Below are positions 36,671 to 44,572 of a DNA stretch of 64,000 nucleotides, one piece after another (position 1 is the stretch's first letter; every line of letters starts with the position of its first letter). The stretch is from Saprospiraceae bacterium (lineage in GTDB: Bacteria > Bacteroidota > Bacteroidia > Chitinophagales > Saprospiraceae), in assembly GCA_020631355.1 (NCBI GenBank), contig JAHDHL010000019.1, forward strand, positions 1 to 64,000. The letters are read 5' to 3'. The notes below the pieces were generated by a model. The model did not search any database, was not told the origin of the DNA, and saw only the letters and a list, made by a program, of their open reading frames with translations. The position numbers and the translations under genes were made by a program.

Positions 36671-37435
36671 CTACTCCGCTATAAAATGAGGTACATTATC
36701 CACATCCCAATCAATCACCAATCCTCCGGCCAGCTGTTTGGCTATTTCCTTACCATATAAATGTTCTGCCAAATAAAGTGAGGCCTCGAATGATTTGGCT
36801 CCACCTGCGGAAGTAATGTATTTCCCATCATGAACAAAAAGCACATCTCTTTTAACATCTAATTGTGGGAACATTTCCTCATACTTATCCAAATCACCCG
36901 GAAAGGTAGTTGAGGCCACATCATCCAAGAGACCCGCCTTGGCCAATACGAATGCACCATCACAATGCGAGGTTACGAATTCGGCTTCCTTATCGACACG
37001 CTGTACAAAATCAATCATGAGAGAATCCTCCAAATCCGTATCCAAATGGTGTTCCGCACTGGGTACCACAAGGATATCTATCCTAGGCATCGCATCATAC
37101 TGATAGGAATAATCAGGAATAATGCGCATCCCCTCGAAAGTCCTGACCGGACCTCTCTCCTTGGCTACCGTGAATACATTCATCGCCTTGATGGAATCTC
37201 TGAAAATCGTGTGTTGGAAAATATCGAAAGGAGCTGTAAGTTCCGTATTGTAAACACCATCCATGATGAGGAATCCGACATTATAACGTCCCTCGACTAA
37301 TTCTGGCAGGATTCTATCCACAACCAACCTACCTTGCACATCCATTTCTCCATCCTGCGGACTTTTAGATGTGGCCCAGAGTAAGAATGAGAATATGAGG
37401 AGGGCTAAAATTGAAATGATTTTTCTGATTTCCAT
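36671..37435 (-). CDS. exported DJ-1/PfpI-family protein
   Basis: About 254 residues from the ATG at 37435; an ATG at 37456 would add seven residues. An N-terminal hydrophobic segment (MEIRKIISILALLIFSFLLWATSK) is a signal peptide or anchor. The DJ-1/PfpI fold follows: YNVGFLIMDGVYNTELTAPFDIF, then IDILVVPSAEHH, then the nucleophile elbow FVTSHCDGAFVLAKAGLLD with the catalytic-type Cys at residue 158, and VDVKRDVLF-like strands to VIDWDVDN. This subfamily resembles the amidotransferase-like domain of GlxA/AraC regulators, without the HTH. An exported version is less usual than the cytoplasmic one. It lies 77 bp downstream of the membrane thioredoxin on the same strand and may belong to that operon. 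Confidence 0.85.
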   Translation of the reverse strand: MEIRKIISILALLIFSFLLWATSKSPQDGEMDVQGRLVVDRILPELVEGRYNVGFLIMDGVYNTELTAPFDIFQHTIFRDSIKAMNVFTVAKERGPVRTFEGMRIIPDYSYQYDAMPRIDILVVPSAEHHLDTDLEDSLMIDFVQRVDKEAEFVTSHCDGAFVLAKAGLLDDVASTTFPGDLDKYEEMFPQLDVKRDVLFVHDGKYITSAGGAKSFEASLYLAEHLYGKEIAKQLAGGLVIDWDVDNVPHFIAE

Positions 37436-37512
37436 AGGACTGATGAATAATTTCAAATGAAATTATGCAATCATTGGCAGAATGACAAAAAGGTAAGCGT
37501 ATGTATGGGCAA

Positions 37513-38487
37513 TCAATCCAATCCGACTACATCTGAAATTTCCTGAATCAGTTCTTTCTTCTTAGAGGATAAATAACCGTAATGCTGATACACCAACTCC
37601 CCCTCGGGATTGAATATCAAAAAATAAGGATAACCCTGGATACCCAATGCCCGATATAAGTCTTGGTTCAAATCGACTAATATCCTATCTTTTGTTTCAA
37701 TCTTGGAAAAGGAAAAAATCTCCTTATAATTTTCTCGAATTTCTTTCTTCCTATTTTCATATAAAAAATATACCTCAAATTGATTTTCATTTTCATCATA
37801 AAAACCAGCCAAGTCCTCAATGGACTCCAAGCAAGGAATACATGTTTCATTCCATGTTTCAAGTAGTACATATCTACTTCTAGGATTAAGATTAACGGTA
37901 TCCAAAAGATGATTCACAAATAAAAAATCAGATAATATTATTTCTTTTTCATCTTTCGAATCTAATTTATTCTCTTGGGTTTCTACCGCACTGAATGGTC
38001 TGACTTCTGCTCTTGATTCGATTTTTTCCCAGGATGGAAAAAGAAAAAAACTATAAAACATAGCTGTGGATAATAAAAAGAAAATCGGAGTAAATGGATA
38101 TTTATTCTTGAACCGGATTAATCCAACTGATAACATAGTCAAGCCTATGAAAATAGGATTCATTAAAAAATGAGAAAAACCAACCCATTGTATTGAAGTG
38201 GATAAAAACAAATAAATCAGTGGCATGGACAACAATACCATCTTATCCCAAAAAGCCAGTTCGAAATCAAGCTCTCTTTGTATGATGTATGTCCCTATAA
38301 TAGCATATGCCAATCCGAAAAAACAGGTTGACGCATTTCTTTCTATGGCTACCATTGTAATGCCCCACCCTAACACCAGGGATATTGAAAACAGGAACAA
38401 TAAGAACTTCTTTTTCATCTCATTCTGTATTAAATAACAAATGGTTGCGGGTATTCCAAGCATATAGCAGAGAATACTCACAACCAT
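37513..38487 (-). CDS. membrane-anchored thioredoxin-like protein
   Basis: A 324-residue inner-membrane protein. About six hydrophobic segments fill the first 155 residues (MVVSILCYMLGIPATICYLI; FLLFLFSISLVLGWGITMVA; CFFGLAYAIIGTYII; MVLLSMPLIYLFLSTSI; and others). After a charged linker comes a thioredoxin fold: LLETWNETCIPCLESIEDL with the redox pair Cys216/Cys219 (CIPC), a cis-Pro loop GIQGYPYFLIFNPEGELVY and a final helix. Extra cysteines in or near the membrane part could pass electrons. It starts 46 bp after the upstream Cys-rich secreted precursor on the same strand. I infer a role in disulfide formation or isomerisation of those precursors; the membrane half is not a family I can name. 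Confidence 0.75.
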   Translation of the reverse strand: MVVSILCYMLGIPATICYLIQNEMKKKFLLFLFSISLVLGWGITMVAIERNASTCFFGLAYAIIGTYIIQRELDFELAFWDKMVLLSMPLIYLFLSTSIQWVGFSHFLMNPIFIGLTMLSVGLIRFKNKYPFTPIFFLLSTAMFYSFFLFPSWEKIESRAEVRPFSAVETQENKLDSKDEKEIILSDFLFVNHLLDTVNLNPRSRYVLLETWNETCIPCLESIEDLAGFYDENENQFEVYFLYENRKKEIRENYKEIFSFSKIETKDRILVDLNQDLYRALGIQGYPYFLIFNPEGELVYQHYGYLSSKKKELIQEISDVVGLD

Positions 38488-38533
38488 TGGTATAGTCGTA
38501 CCTTATATTAAAGTACATGGAATATATCTGAGG

Positions 38534-39208
38534 TTAGCATGCAGATAAATCTACGATAGCCGTACACTCAAACAACCATAGCCAGCCGCATCCTGAGCTA
38601 GTTTTATTACAGCAAGGAGAAGCCATGTCAGAACCTGGTTCACAGGCTGCCGCCAAATATATCTGTGCACAATCATCATAATAACTGGAATGTTGTGTTC
38701 CCCAACAAATAGCACAATCACAATCCGGTGCATCACTGACTATCTCTGTGGGAGGATTCTGACCTCCTATATCGACTCCTCCTATATCATCCGCACAGAA
38801 ATCGCAAGGCTTACCCTCTCCCCTAACGATTAAGGGTGTGGACAAATCATTCACCAAATTCAGGAAATCCACTTCGGGAGTGATGGCATTCAAATCCAAT
38901 AATTGCTGTTGCATGTCTGAAGTGAATGTAAATTTTCCTTTGGATTGTCCCTCAATCGAACGAACCAATTGGCTGATGATTCCCTTTTGCTTGGCCGTAT
39001 ATTTCAATTTTTGGGCCTGCCCCAATCTACTGAGCCATGCGGCTTTCTGCTTATCAGGTGAAAGTTTGATGTATTCTTTTTTTGTGATGTACTCACTAAC
39101 AGTCGAGGTAGTTGATTCAAAATCATTATTCTCATTGACCTCATCCGAAGTATGGAATAAAAAGATGCTTCCTAGGAATAGGATTCCACTAAACAATAAT
39201 GTTTTCAT
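38534..39208 (-). CDS. Cys-rich secreted precursor, fulvocin C-related bacteriocin-like (copy 1)
   Basis: A 224-residue exported precursor. The signal peptide covers about residues 1-20 (MKTLLFSGILFLGSIFLFHT). A helical, charged leader of about 110 residues follows (SEYITKKEYIKLSPDKQKAAW...). The C-terminal 90 residues carry 12 cysteines: 135, 138 (CDFC), 163, 165, 168 (CDCAIC), 180, 189, 199, 200 (CC), 207, 215 and the last residue 224. The spacing, with CxC near the start, a CC or late GCG, and Trp/Tyr-rich turns, recalls the Bacteroidota/myxobacterial fulvocin C-related family. Fulvocin C is a small, disulfide-rich Myxococcus bacteriocin. A paralogue lies directly upstream and a membrane thioredoxin directly downstream. 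Toxicity is unproven. Confidence 0.75.
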   Translation of the reverse strand: MKTLLFSGILFLGSIFLFHTSDEVNENNDFESTTSTVSEYITKKEYIKLSPDKQKAAWLSRLGQAQKLKYTAKQKGIISQLVRSIEGQSKGKFTFTSDMQQQLLDLNAITPEVDFLNLVNDLSTPLIVRGEGKPCDFCADDIGGVDIGGQNPPTEIVSDAPDCDCAICWGTQHSSYYDDCAQIYLAAACEPGSDMASPCCNKTSSGCGWLWLFECTAIVDLSAC

Positions 39209-39417
39209 AACGTTGTTTTTTGAAAAAAATTAAAAAATAGAATAATATTAATAATCGCAAACACCCATATATACCATACCATATTTACATGGCAATAGCA
39301 TAATCATTATATCCAAGAGAAGAATATTTAATGAGTATATAATCCTTTTGGAAAATGGGATATTACTTGATTATATCTTAAGGTTTTCGGGAAATACACA
39401 AATGATATTCCTACAGA

Positions 39418-40095
39418 CTAGCAACCAGAAAGATCTACGATTGCATTACAGGAGAATAGCCATAAAAAGCCACATCCCATTCTAGTCCGGTTACAACAAG
39501 GAACAACCCCGTAAGATTCAGAACTGGAATTACATGATTCTGCTGTATAGATTTGCGCACAATCCCCATAATTAGGATGAAGCGTTCCCCAACAAAACTC
39601 ACAATTACAATCCGGTGCATTACTGATTACATCCACAGGGGAGCTATTGTTCCTCAAATCAATTCCCTCCAGATTATCCACACAGAAATCGCAGGATTTT
39701 CCCTTGCCAGTAATGACCAAAGGGGAGGATAAATCATTCACCAAACTTAGGAAATCCACTTCAGGTGTAATGGCATTCAAATCCAATAATTGTTGCTGTA
39801 TGTCTGATGTAAAAGTGAATTCTCCTTTGGGTTGTCCCTCAATCAAACGAACCAACTGGCTAATGATTTCTTTTTGCTTGGCCGTATATTTCAGTTTTTG
39901 GGCCTGCCCCAATCTACTGACCCACGCGGCTTTCTGCTTATCAGGTGAAAGTTGGATGAATTCTTTTTTCGTGATGTACTCACTAACAGTCGAGGTAGTT
40001 GATTCAAAATCATTATTCGCATTGACTTCATCCGAAGTATGGAATAAAAAGATACTTCCTAGGAATAGGATTCCACTAAACAATAATGTTTTCAT
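39418..40095 (-). CDS. Cys-rich secreted precursor, fulvocin C-related bacteriocin-like (copy 2)
   Basis: A 225-residue paralogue of the next gene with the same layout: signal peptide, helical leader and 12-Cys core (135, 138, 163, 165, 168, 179, 188, 200, 201, 208, 216, 225). Counted by hand, 114 of the first 125 residues are identical to copy 1, and the first 120 or so bases differ at only a few positions. The last 100 residues are just over half identical, although every Cys and CDFC, CWGT, DCAQIY, PCCN, LWLF and AIVDLS are kept. The 20 or so bases upstream of the ATG are also shared. This pattern suggests recent duplication with diversification of the exported core. No terminator separates the two copies. 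Confidence 0.75.
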   Translation of the reverse strand: MKTLLFSGILFLGSIFLFHTSDEVNANNDFESTTSTVSEYITKKEFIQLSPDKQKAAWVSRLGQAQKLKYTAKQKEIISQLVRLIEGQPKGEFTFTSDIQQQLLDLNAITPEVDFLSLVNDLSSPLVITGKGKSCDFCVDNLEGIDLRNNSSPVDVISNAPDCNCEFCWGTLHPNYGDCAQIYTAESCNSSSESYGVVPCCNRTRMGCGFLWLFSCNAIVDLSGC

Positions 40096-40475
40096 AACGT
40101 TGCTTTTTGAGAAAAAATTAAATTATTCTTCAACTCATGAACAACACAATATCATTAAGGATAATACAGTATCCTTGAATGCATTACAGCTACTATCTCT
40201 ACCAATAAAATTATTGAATAATCAATGGGTGGGAAATAGTTGTCTAATTGGGTGTTGTCTAAGTTATATTTTTATTCAGTTGTTATATTCGAATTGTAAT
40301 TTAAGGTAATTTTTAATCAGATGCTTGATTTTAAAACAATTTAAATTTTATCAACATGAATCCTTCAAATAAATACTCTTTGGATTCTTTATCGAAAAAA
40401 CAATACAAATTATAGAAAAACATGGCTTTTGAACTACTGTTTTTGTTAATTTGAATGAATCAAATTCGGGTATAT
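40096..40475. other. A+T-rich divergent gap between the Cys-rich genes and the PH-domain operon
   Basis: About 380 bp, notably A+T-rich. It must hold the promoter of copy 2, but I find no TAnnTTTG box on the minus strand. A 19-codon open frame at 40356-40415 (plus strand) is too short to accept as a gene. The shared upstream block of the two precursor genes (about 40096-40120) is the only recognisable element. Confidence 0.4.
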
Positions 40476-41003
40476 ATGGAAAACCTCTTTACCAACCAGC
40501 AAATTGATGTATCTGCTCTTCCTCAAATACAGGATGTGACATGGAGTCCACTCAATAAAAAATATCTACCTATCAGCCTGATAGGTACATGGATTTTCGG
40601 ACTCATCCTTTGTGGTATTTTCCTAGGTGTCAACCTAACGAATACAGACCTTATCGAAGCTGACTGGGTCGTCTGGGGTGTATCAGGAGGAATTATCCTA
40701 CTATTCGTCCTGATCAGTATCGTATCCATACTGGGATTCAAGCATAAGGCCTATGCGTTGAGGGAACATGATATTCTCTACAAATCAGGTTTGATATTCA
40801 GGAAAACCATTGCCTTACCTTATAATAGGGTTCAACACAGCGAAATCAACCAAGGCCCAATCGAAAGGAATTTCGACTTGGCACAACTGGAGGTCTTCAC
40901 AGCAGGAGGAAGCAACAGCGACTTGGTCATTCCCGGTTTATTGAATGAGGATGCACAACGTATCAAGACATTCATCATGGCAAAATCTGCTAACCATGAG
41001 TAA
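40476..41003 (+). CDS. bacterial PH-domain membrane protein, YdbS-like
   Basis: About 175 residues from the ATG at 40476 (MENLFTNQQ); the ATG at 40455 would add seven residues. Two membrane segments (about 25-48 and 62-88) precede a bPH2 domain: HKAYALREHDILYKSGLIFRKTIALPYNRVQHSEINQGPIERNF, then LEVFTAGGSNSDLVIPGL. This is the YdbS half of the YdbS-YdbT pair. In Bacillus that pair influences resistance to some antimicrobial peptides; the molecular action is unknown. It overlaps the next gene by eight bases (ATGAGTAA), so the two are coupled. Confidence 0.88.
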   Translation: MENLFTNQQIDVSALPQIQDVTWSPLNKKYLPISLIGTWIFGLILCGIFLGVNLTNTDLIEADWVVWGVSGGIILLFVLISIVSILGFKHKAYALREHDILYKSGLIFRKTIALPYNRVQHSEINQGPIERNFDLAQLEVFTAGGSNSDLVIPGLLNEDAQRIKTFIMAKSANHE

Positions 41004-42516
41004 CGAACAACTTCTGGACCTGTACGAACCCAAACGGCAATCTCCTGTGGCCATCATGATGTTCATTATTTCCTTTATCAGGAAATTCTTCAATATCGCC
41101 ATCTATGTCTTCATTCCCCTATTCGTGGGAAAACAGGCTGCCAGTATCATGACCTATCTGGAAATTGCTGCATTGGTGATAGCGGTGTTTATCCTCACCA
41201 TGTCCATCCTTTCCTATTTCAAATATTACTATTTCATTGATGACCAATCATTCAATATCCAAAAAGGTGTATTGAGTAAGAAGAAAGTCAACCTCCCTTT
41301 CGAAAGAATACAAAACATCAACTTCGAACAAAAAATCATTCATCAGATATTCGGAGTCGTTACCCTACAAATTGATACTGCGGGTTCTGCCGGTAATGAA
41401 ATCAAGGTCGAGGCACTCCCCAAGGCAGAAGCAGAGGCCATACGGGATTATATACTCGAACAAAAACGGGAGTTATCCCTACAACATACCGATACGGATG
41501 AAGAAGTTGCGGGTGTGGAGGAAGCAGAAGTCATCGAACGTAAGCCGGATGAATTACTATTGAATCTCGGCATTCTTGATTTGATGAAAATCGGAGTGAG
41601 CCAGAATCATATCCGAACGGCATTCATCATTATCGGTCTGGGATTCAGTTTTGCCGGAAATCTGGAAGACATATTCAAAATCAATTTCTTTGACCTATTC
41701 GTGGAAAATGCCGATTTCATTGGCAATACCTATATCTTCCCTTTGGTCTTCTTTCTTATCATTTCCTTTTTCATCACGCTTGTCCGAACGATACTGAAGC
41801 ATTTTGATCTCAGGTTTTACAAGAGTCATGAGGGGTTCAAGGTCACATCGGGTTTATTCACCCGTCAGGAGGTAGCACTAAGAAGGGAAAAGGTCCAAAT
41901 CATACAATGGACGGACAATCCGATCAGGCGGATATTCAAGATTTTCACCTTGGATATCAAGCAGGCCGTTTCGGGTATTGTTCGGAATAATAAGCAAAAA
42001 GCTGAAGTTCCCGGATGTTACCAACATCAGGTGGATGAAGTGTTGAAATCCTGTTTTCCAGATTTGGCGGATGAGGATTTTTCGGAACACCGAATTCATT
42101 CCGCCTTTGTCATCAGAAGATTCATCTATTTCGGATTGATTCCACTAGCTTTATTCCTAACCCTTTATTTTATCTTGGAAAAGATTAATTTCCTTGTGAT
42201 TGCTATTGCATTTCCTGTATTCGCATTATTGCTTCTTCTATTATTCCATAAGAAATATAGGGTTTATGTTGGCACTCAATTCATCAAGATAAAAAAAGGA
42301 TTCTTCGGGACTTCCAGGGCTGTTTTCCCATTATACAAGATACAAGCAGTGGAAATCGAGCAATCCATCTATCAGCGGAGAAAAGACCTCGCGAATGTAT
42401 CCATACATACAGCCAACGGAACATTGACCATTCCATATTTCCCCTTGGAAAAAGCATTGGAACTCAAGAATTATGCATTGTATAAAGTCGAATCGGAAAA
42501 TCGTCCTTGGATGTAG
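40996..42516 (+). CDS. bacterial PH-domain membrane protein, YdbT-like
   Basis: A 506-residue membrane protein starting at ATG 40996 (MSNEQLLDLYEPKRQSP); frames further upstream lie within the previous gene. It has three bPH2 domains separated by transmembrane pairs: FNIQKGVLSKKKVNLPFERIQNINFEQ (near 110), FKVTSGLFTRQEVALRREKVQIIQW (near 290) and FIKIKKGFFGTSRAVFPLYKIQAVEI (near 440). Each has the conserved G-L/F-x..R/K-x..P-x-x-R/K-I/V-Q-x-I pattern. Hydrophobic segments lie near 20-75, 195-265 and 375-415. It is the usual partner of YdbS and is translationally coupled to it. The location next to the bacteriocin-like genes, read divergently, is intriguing because YdbST affects peptide tolerance in Bacillus. 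Confidence 0.88.
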   Translation: MSNEQLLDLYEPKRQSPVAIMMFIISFIRKFFNIAIYVFIPLFVGKQAASIMTYLEIAALVIAVFILTMSILSYFKYYYFIDDQSFNIQKGVLSKKKVNLPFERIQNINFEQKIIHQIFGVVTLQIDTAGSAGNEIKVEALPKAEAEAIRDYILEQKRELSLQHTDTDEEVAGVEEAEVIERKPDELLLNLGILDLMKIGVSQNHIRTAFIIIGLGFSFAGNLEDIFKINFFDLFVENADFIGNTYIFPLVFFLIISFFITLVRTILKHFDLRFYKSHEGFKVTSGLFTRQEVALRREKVQIIQWTDNPIRRIFKIFTLDIKQAVSGIVRNNKQKAEVPGCYQHQVDEVLKSCFPDLADEDFSEHRIHSAFVIRRFIYFGLIPLALFLTLYFILEKINFLVIAIAFPVFALLLLLLFHKKYRVYVGTQFIKIKKGFFGTSRAVFPLYKIQAVEIEQSIYQRRKDLANVSIHTANGTLTIPYFPLEKALELKNYALYKVESENRPWM

Positions 42517-42570
42517 GAGAGCATTCAGTTCAATATAAGTTATACTAAAAATGATATCATTTATTCCGTA

Positions 42571-43518
42571 CTATCTTGAAAGAATGGAATAGAAATAGGA
42601 ATATTCGCGAATTATATTCTCGACATCTTCCCTGGACATGGAATTGTAATTATTATCTACTTTATCATCACCTGTACTACCATTCCATTCGATGTACTTA
42701 ATTTCACATTCGCGTCCCAGGAACCTTGTATAATAATGTTTCTTCGTAAAATAGGGGTTAGTTTGTTTGAGGAAAATATCCTCGAATGATTTATTCATCT
42801 CCTGCATCAAATATTCCGAATCATAGACCTCCAAAAGTAACGCTACGGTAAAATCTATTCTTTCCTGCTCCTTGATGGTATCATTATAGAATCCCTCTGA
42901 AAAAACATACGGAATAATTAATTCCACCGCTTCGGAGTATTTCTTTTTGGCATCAAGTACCCTAGCATATAAAAAATCAATTTTTCTTTGAAGGGATTTT
43001 TTTTGATAGAAAGATGTAATCTTAGGTATATCTTTTTGAATCAAAAAAATATATTCCAGTGCTTTGTCATATTCTTTTTTATCAAAAAACAAATGGGCTA
43101 ATTCAAAACAGACTTCTATTTTATCTTCAGAAAGATTTCCTGAATATGAAATATCATTATTCTCAATTTCTTCTATTTTCTTAATGAATTTTTCATTGTA
43201 AGACAGACTTTTTTCCTTATCACCAATCTTATCAGATAAAAGTGCGGCCTCCCTTAGAGAAGAAACCATCAGAATCGAGTCACCATCGAAATATGAAATA
43301 TTCTTCTCTATTAAATCAAGAAAAAAATAATCAATTTCCTTTTGCTGTTCAGCGAGATACATCCTGGCTTCAGATACGCTGTTGGAATCAAGCTGAAATT
43401 CTATTTCAAGTAGATTGAGAAAGTAACTTGCATGACCACTAAGATCTGGTTCCTGCGCACACAAACATTGACCCACAAATAAAAAGATAACAATTAGAAT
43501 TGTAGCAGTTGTTTTCAT
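42571..43518 (-). CDS. exported TPR-like protein of unknown function
   Basis: A 315-residue secreted or periplasmic protein with a signal peptide (MKTTATILIVIFLFVGQCLCAQ). The rest is almost all helical with repeated hairpins typical of tetratricopeptide-like solenoids, such as SLREAALLSDKIGDKEKSLSYNEKFIKKI, ELAHLFFDKKEYDKALEYIFLI and ARVLDAKKKYSEAVELIIPYV. It ends without a sorting domain. The A+T-rich codon use (many AAA and ATA) is unlike the adjacent ydbT and resembles the 35-40 kb block. It is convergent with ydbT and has no clear operon partner. Function unknown. Confidence 0.72.
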   Translation of the reverse strand: MKTTATILIVIFLFVGQCLCAQEPDLSGHASYFLNLLEIEFQLDSNSVSEARMYLAEQQKEIDYFFLDLIEKNISYFDGDSILMVSSLREAALLSDKIGDKEKSLSYNEKFIKKIEEIENNDISYSGNLSEDKIEVCFELAHLFFDKKEYDKALEYIFLIQKDIPKITSFYQKKSLQRKIDFLYARVLDAKKKYSEAVELIIPYVFSEGFYNDTIKEQERIDFTVALLLEVYDSEYLMQEMNKSFEDIFLKQTNPYFTKKHYYTRFLGRECEIKYIEWNGSTGDDKVDNNYNSMSREDVENIIREYSYFYSILSR

Positions 43519-43647
43519 CGGTTCATATTATCTAAATGGTTTTAATCAATATAATTCTAATATCCATTTTCAAAACAAATTTCACAATTCTGGATAATCC
43601 TCGAATCAGCATCATATGTTTTATCACCCTCCATATCATAAAGTATC

Positions 43648-44040
43648 CTAGAAACTAACCTGATATCCTGCAAATGCATTATTCTCCGGAATAGCAAAAT
43701 AGATACTGAACATTTCCGGAGGAATAGTATCCGGATACATCATCGAATTAGGGTCACTCGTCAGGGTGAATGATTGGAGTGGCAGGGTATCCACACCATT
43801 CACGGCAAGGTTATAATTCCCGATGATATATTCTTGGTCGTTAAGTACACTTGTGGAAATAGTCAGGACACCTTCTTGAATGGGAATATCATCCAAATTC
43901 CTGAGTACGATATGGGTATTTTCCAATGTTGCTTCGGCTTGGAAATCCACAAAGGTTTCTTCTTCTGAAGTTGCCCAATTCAAAAAGACGAATAACGCCA
44001 ATACCACTAGGCTCAGACTTGTTCTTATCCAGTTTTTCAT
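43648..44040 (-). CDS. small exported protein of unknown function
   Basis: A 130-residue protein with an N-terminal hydrophobic signal or anchor (MKNWIRTSLSLVVLALFVFLNWATS) and a mature beta-rich domain (TLENTHIVLRNLDDIPIQEGVLTIST...YIIGNYNLAVNGVDTLPLQSFTL). I do not recognise it. Its start overlaps the stop of the upstream membrane-protein gene by four bases (ATGA type), so the two are co-translated and probably work together. Confidence 0.65.
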   Translation of the reverse strand: MKNWIRTSLSLVVLALFVFLNWATSEEETFVDFQAEATLENTHIVLRNLDDIPIQEGVLTISTSVLNDQEYIIGNYNLAVNGVDTLPLQSFTLTSDPNSMMYPDTIPPEMFSIYFAIPENNAFAGYQVSF

Positions 44041-44453
44041 GACTTCAAATATCTATTTAGTAGAATAGAAATAATGGTTACGATGGCATAAGAAAGCAAG
44101 TCCAAATCATCGTAGGTTCCCGAAAACCAACCGAAGCGTTGTCCCACCTCATGCACCAACGCTAGGGAAACGCATAAAGCCAGCCAATAGTGTCCTTGGG
44201 AATCGTCCGACCAGATGATATCCATGAATTGCAGCAAGGCAAACAACCAAAGCGCATCGGGTAAATTATAGATGATACTCTCAGGCAAATCGATTCCTGA
44301 GAGGTTCTCCCTCCATGTGGGTATCAGGGGTAATTCCATCGCCCATTGTACACAGATGACAGCAGCATCTCCCCATAGGCTGTAAATCATGGCTCCTATG
44401 AACAAGGGAAGTATCACCCTGCAAGAGATATGGACAAGATAAATTGGATTCAT
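44037..44453 (-). CDS. small polytopic membrane protein of unknown function
   Basis: A 138-residue protein with about four hydrophobic segments (VHISCRVILPLFIGAMIYSLW; AVICVQWAMELPLI; LPDALWLFALLQFMDIIW; HYWLALCVSLALVHEVGQ; YAIVTIISILLNRYL). HEVGQ and acidic loops (TYDDLDLL) are reminiscent of VanZ-like proteins, but I cannot confirm this. It overlaps the downstream small exported protein by four bases. A terminator of the next upstream gene lies just before it. Confidence 0.65.
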   Translation of the reverse strand: MNPIYLVHISCRVILPLFIGAMIYSLWGDAAVICVQWAMELPLIPTWRENLSGIDLPESIIYNLPDALWLFALLQFMDIIWSDDSQGHYWLALCVSLALVHEVGQRFGWFSGTYDDLDLLSYAIVTIISILLNRYLKS

Positions 44454-44479
44454 TCAATTATTTTACCCTACAAAAATAG

Positions 44480-44514
44480 ACAAGTCTTGAAATCTTTAAG
44501 ATTCCAAGACTTGT
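44480..44514 (-). terminator. terminator of the single-TM protein gene
   Basis: A 16-bp stem (ACAAGTCTTGAAATCT and complement, one mismatch) with a 3-nt loop, about 60 bp beyond the stop of the minus-strand gene. Confidence 0.75.
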
Positions 44515-44572
44515 AAGGAAGATTCTTTCACTCCCCCGATACGAATTAATCTATTAACTAAACACTATATTA

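Noticed and set aside
40356-40415. 19-codon frame (MNPSNKYSLDSLSKKQYKL) considered as a RiPP precursor
   Set aside because: It is too short, has no Cys/Ser/Thr-rich core and no modifying enzyme nearby; it probably arises by chance in A+T-rich sequence.
42549-42562. Perfect palindrome AAATGATATCATTT between convergent genes
   Set aside because: It is short, in A+T-rich DNA and without a repeat partner or adjacent regulator; chance is likely.
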